From Neelides folsomi (Eukaryota; Arthropoda; Collembola; Neelipleona; Neelidae): DNA of 64,000 bases. Of the stretch, positions 59,457 to 64,000 are shown one piece after another. The number at the start of each line of letters is the position of its first letter. Within the stretch, counting starts at the first letter, position 1. The translations under genes and the position numbers were made by a program. Below the pieces are notes generated by a model, which did not search any database, had not been told where the DNA came from, and worked only from the letters and a program-made list of their open reading frames with translations. Location: NCBI GenBank assembly GCA_034687125.1, contig JAQGBZ010000286.1:1-64000 (forward strand), in the 5' to 3' direction.

Positions 59457-60630
59457 TTAATTACTGAAAAATCTCGCATGTCCCTTAGAGAAATTTTCAT
59501 TCATCCGAGTCATGTATCTCTTTGAAAATATTGGATTCTTGTCCATTTTCCTTTCCAAAGAGAAGATTCGTCTCATTGCCGTCGAACGTGATTCTGGCAT
59601 CACAGTCTTGTCATCCTTCCAAAGAAGACCGGTTTCAAAGCGATCATCCACGAGTTGAGTTGTTGCATCCATGATTACTTGAACTCCAGTGACAAGAGGA
59701 ATCATGTCACACACCGCATCAGCCTCTTGAAGCCAATCTGAAAAATCCAACAAGTCAGCTTTCATGTACCTTTTATGACGATTCCATTGGGTTCTTGATC
59801 CTTGTGGCAACTTCTTAAGAATTTCTTTGATCACAAGAATGCATCAAGATTCCATCCTATCCGAGCCTCTTGAGAGTGAGGACTAAAGTTTGAACCCGTG
59901 TCGAGAGGTCCACAAGATCCGTGATCCGAGAATCTTTGATTGGGAAAAATTCCCTAATTTCCCTCAGCACAGATTCCAGAATTTGCCCCGATCTTCCAAA
60001 ACGCTTCTTCTATCTCAAGAATCGCCATGACGTTGTCCACATTGTCCGGCTCGATCAAGATGCTCCTGGTGGCTTCCAAGGCCTATCCCTTGAGGCATCT
60101 TTGGAGTTGTCTGAGATTTTCCCAGTCCGAGACGTTCAACTCCCTCGATGTCACCGTGAATGCAGTTTAGAATCGTGGTCAGTCCAACGACGATCCATTA
60201 AAAGATGGAAGCTCCTTGAGCTTCATCGGTCGTCCAGTTGTTTTCTTCGGACGATTGCCGAACAATCTCTCTACCCCAGACAAAACTTGTTTGTCGGCTA
60301 ACTCTTATCCAAGAGTGCCGCTCCAACAATTTACATTTATCTTCGAGAAGCTTCATGCATTTCTCCTCAAGGTCTTTTTGACCGCGTTCCATCTCCAGCA
60401 ACCGATTGACCAAGTCCGACTGAATTCCATGAGGTGAGCCCTGCCACTGAAGAACTCTTGGAGAAATCCGTCCCGATATCATCCCAAATCCAAACTCCTC
60501 GTCCTGTTCCTCTTGAATCCAGATTGATTCATGCATTGAACCCGATTGACGAAGGCTAACTGGAGAATGACCAAACCGCTCCGGTGGGACTCCTTGATTT
60601 TTCCTCCTATTCCTTTTTGACGGCATTGTC
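59457..60630 (-). mobile_element. Decayed BEL/Pao LTR retrotransposon (gag and start of pol)
   Basis: The minus strand shows three pieces in element order. First is a basic and then coiled-coil N-terminal gag reading from the ATG at 60626 (MPSKRNRRK, LLEMERGQKDLEEK). Second is a frame-broken central gag region (about 60230-59840) still showing LPSFNG and KKRFG-type family words, interrupted by stops, two of them at positions where gag has Trp. Third is an intact 125-codon frame (59834-59457) fusing gag C-terminal text (LPQGSRTQWNRHKR, DFSDWLQEADAVC) directly to the pol text RFETGLLWKDD and SLERKMDKNPIF. The zinc-knuckle and protease segments between them are absent, so this is an internally deleted, non-functional copy. 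LTR ends were not delimited. Confidence 0.78.
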
Positions 60631-60789
60631 AGAAACTTCAATAAACCACCTTTTTCAATGGAGGCGTAAATTCTAAGGTTGAAGAAGAATAAAACAACCT
60701 TTCGTACAGAATGTGGTTTCAGACTGAATTCATAATCTTGAATTCTTATAAAGGAAAACTCGGTTACAATATATAACAAATTTCCCTAA

Positions 60790-63700
60790 GTTACAACATA
60801 TAAGTTTACACATTTCAATATATACATAATAAAGACCCTCAGGTTTAAGTCGTCGCAGATGAGAAACAAAAAATATTTACAATAGACATTAAATGTAACA
60901 AATATAGCTGACATGATGTAGAATACTATCTCCAAATATCTTTTCTTAACTATGGAAGACTTTCGAATAACATCATTTTAAAGATATAGATAAATACATG
61001 AAAAATCATATAATTATAATAAACACATGATTACATACACGTACATATATTCAATATACCTAATATCGTATCGTTATAATTGAAATCACACCGTTATGTT
61101 ATATATTACAGTTATACATAATATCGTATTTTCTTATTTTTCTTAGAATGTGTTATATGCTATATGAATATGATACAACTCATTTGTTATCATTACCATT
61201 CATTATCGTCATTTTTATCATTCCATTTTTGAGTTTTGGTGAATGAGATAGAGAAAATATTTATTTTATTTCTCTCTTTATTTTCTCAATTTGACTGATA
61301 AGATTATGATCGACGGCGGTTTGGGCCATCCAAAACTTTGGTCTTTTTTCTTTCTTTTTGGCTAAGAGGTTGGAAATGTCGTGGAGAAAGTAAGAAAAAC
61401 ATGTAATGAGTTCAATGCCTTTTATTTTTTCCCAAGAGACAGAGATGGATGAATTGTTCCAAATCCGAGTTTCAATTTGGGTCAAATTCAATTCCCCCCA
61501 AACCACACATTTGGTATTCTTGAGTCATTTCTCAAAATCTCCCTATTTTTTGTCCTCACTCTTTCAAACCTCTCAACCCCATTAAATGAAGATCACTATC
61601 CTTTGTGATTTAAATTGAATCAGAGAACTGAAAAAGAAAAAATACATATCAGTATACAAATATATACACAATACATCAATACATCGATATGAGCATAATG
61701 TAAAAATTTAAGCACAAAATATAAATCAAATATTGCAAAATCTTAATTAGAAAATTAGAAAATTGTTAAAAACATCTGTAGTTTATTCAAAGACGGTTCA
61801 ATCACAATCATTGCTAAATTAAATCTCAGTGAACGCTTTTTACATAAACTCGATTTTATGTAAAAAGAATCATAAATTACAAAAACATTAGTTTTGTAAA
61901 AAAAATAACTTGTATTATAAAAAAGAGTTAAGTAGTTTTTGAATATTAACGTAAAAGCAATTCCTGTATTTTATTTATTTATTTATGGCTAGAGAGGTTT
62001 TAAGGTTTTAACATTCCAGTTGATGCGTTTTGGTGCATTTCTGCGACTGCATCAAAAGTTTTTTAGGACACGACTCTCTATGCATTTTAGTAATTTATAT
62101 AAGAAGTTGAAGTCATAGTCATAAGATAGAAAACCTTTTCTGCATTTTGTATGCTGGAAGAATAACAAATTCGAAAATTCGCAAAAACTCATTTTCTTCA
62201 TTTCTTGAGTTTTTACAAGGAATTTAATATTTTTATTGATTAATGAAAAATCATCTTCCCACAATTCTCTTATTTTTATTTTCTTTTATTCTCATACTTT
62301 TATTCTCTGAGTATTGAAACTGATCCAAAACGATCCTAAGGGTGTGGAACCAATTTTTGTTCAACAAATTTCCCAATAGAACACTTCTGGGTTCTCCAAT
62401 TCTCCAATTTCCTTCCCAACCCCACCAACATTAATCATTGTATTGAGAAGGAGGATGATCTGAGGTGAATAATAAATCGGATCAAGGGGGAATCGAATAG
62501 AAAGTAATGAAACATTTGCATGCTAACACTCAACTCCCCCACAAGATCAGAACAAGGATGTTCCTTCACTTCACAAACGAGAATTTACAACCTTTAATGC
62601 CCGAACCCTTCACTTTATCCAATTTCCAGTTTTCATACCTTTAAGTAATATAAGGGAGCTTAAAACTATTCTTATATTAAATACATTTACATACATGTAC
62701 ATACCCCGACCATACTAAACTCTCAACTTAACTTCATATACGTGTTTTAAGTACAGCTATTAAATATTACGTCTATACGCCGAGTTAGTTAAATGAACCA
62801 TTATGTTCGTTTTCACGACGAGGAAACGCATTATCTCAATAGGTTCCAAAATGATTATTGAAGAGGACCATTAAATACATATTTGTCGATCCACTCCAAA
62901 CTCAATTTATATAGAAATATCTATATGGGAATATTTAGTACTTTATTCATATTATACTATACTAGGTATATGGTACTATATTCATATTGTATAATTGTAT
63001 AAATATTATATATTTATTATGTATATGAAGTATATGTCTTATAGTTATATAAATTTAAAGCAGATTATAATTTTCTAATAAGGAGTTTGTTAGCGTGGAG
63101 AGTTCTAAGCGAGTCTGAAATATTGATTGAACCTCCATGGTTCGTCATGAACTGACAATGAGATGAATTCTGATCCTTTGCGGTTTCTAAAAGGACCCTT
63201 CCCCGTGTTGGAAGGAGAAGGAAAATCCAAAGATTCTGTAGCGAGATGAACGAGATAAATCTATTCACATCCACCAAAATCACAAAACCTTTCTTCTCAA
63301 TATACAAATAGAATTCTGAATTCATATTTCACATCAGATTTTAGATGGTAATACAAACTTTGTACATAGATATACTACAGATATTTGTATTTGTAATATG
63401 CAAATTACTCATGTATACAAGTATTTACAATAGGTGTATAGTGTATAGCCATACACTTTTCGTTGTTATTGTCCTTATATCTAAATGTTAAAGATTATCT
63501 TTTCGTCTCTTCTTCTGAAATGTTTTTTCTCCTCCATTTTTCACTTCCTTCAAAAACAAATGTCAAAACATGGGAAAACATTTATACGCCAATTTTTTGT
63601 TTCTCATTTTGTTTTTACTTTAAAAAGTATCATTATTGTACAAACATTATAGTACATACATATCTGGCACATATTAGATGAGTGAATGGAATATGGACTA

Positions 63701-64000
63701 CCATATAATATATATAATTTTTGCTTAACTATAACTAATAGGTAATTTTGTGAACAAAGTTAATATTTTAGTTATTATTAAATATTTTGATCGGATTTGT
63801 ATTTGTCAGCATAAATAATGTTTGATGAATCAACTGAACTTGAATTGAGATTCAATTGATATACAAACTGATATATGTATTAGTTATTCCGAATTCCATC
63901 GGGATTGATATTATTTAGTAAATTTAATTATTCTCTTTTGTATGGGGAGTTTGATGAGGTCTGGCGAGGGTCTGAGAACCGGAGATAAAGTTTAGTTAAA
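60790..64000. other. Right end of the window, no gene recognised
   Basis: AT-rich non-coding sequence, perhaps RNF207 intron. It has no supported exon, RNA gene or inverted-repeat element. The short open frames (for example 61506-61261 minus and 63325-63065 minus) show no family features. Confidence 0.5.

Overview
This window is nuclear DNA from an AT-rich animal, most likely an arthropod. The genes have many small exons with short GT-AG introns. Several short blocks of the arthropod telomere unit TTAGG lie inside the sequence, and the transposon relics (BEL/Pao, mariner-like and small inverted-repeat elements) are of types common in arthropods. I cannot place it more finely; a springtail or another pancrustacean would fit.

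Layout, left to right. The C-terminal part of a PIP4K2 lipid kinase gene runs off the left edge (minus strand, 9351 down to 2444). Head to head with it is PSME3, the proteasome activator REG-gamma (plus, 11779-14969), whose large intron holds nested transposon relics. Tail to tail with PSME3 lies a long LRRFIP-type coiled-coil gene (minus, 27920-17779) with what look like three alternative 5' coding exons. Next come NDUFAF3 (minus, 29530-28699), CSTF1 (minus, 32654-30339), NDUFB5 (plus, 32968-33983), PDE6D (minus, 36080-34944), MMADHC (plus, 37233-39290) and a CPVL-type serine carboxypeptidase (minus, 42002-39703). This gene-dense core of about 15 kb is mostly mitochondrial and housekeeping genes, including two head-to-head pairs.

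From 42.9 kb onwards the window is sparse. The first two coding exons of an RNF207-like RING/B-box ubiquitin ligase (43224-43489 and 54629-54778) are separated by an 11.1 kb intron carrying hairpin mini-transposons; the rest of that gene is not recognised and probably lies beyond the right edge. Within or beyond it, on the minus strand, is a secreted protein with two Kazal domains and a long threonine-rich mucin-like tail (58684-57175). It is bracketed by two copies of a 270-bp direct repeat and its tail has an apparent frameshift. A decayed BEL/Pao retrotransposon (about 60630-59457) sits beside it. The last 3 kb show no gene that I can support.

Functionally the core genes are independent conserved genes: complex I subunit and assembly factor, cobalamin trafficking, mRNA 3'-end cleavage, prenyl-protein transport, proteasome activation and phosphoinositide signalling. 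The most unusual items are the LRRFIP alternative first exons, the repeat-bracketed and frame-shifted Kazal/mucin gene, and a family of roughly 80-bp perfect-hairpin elements.
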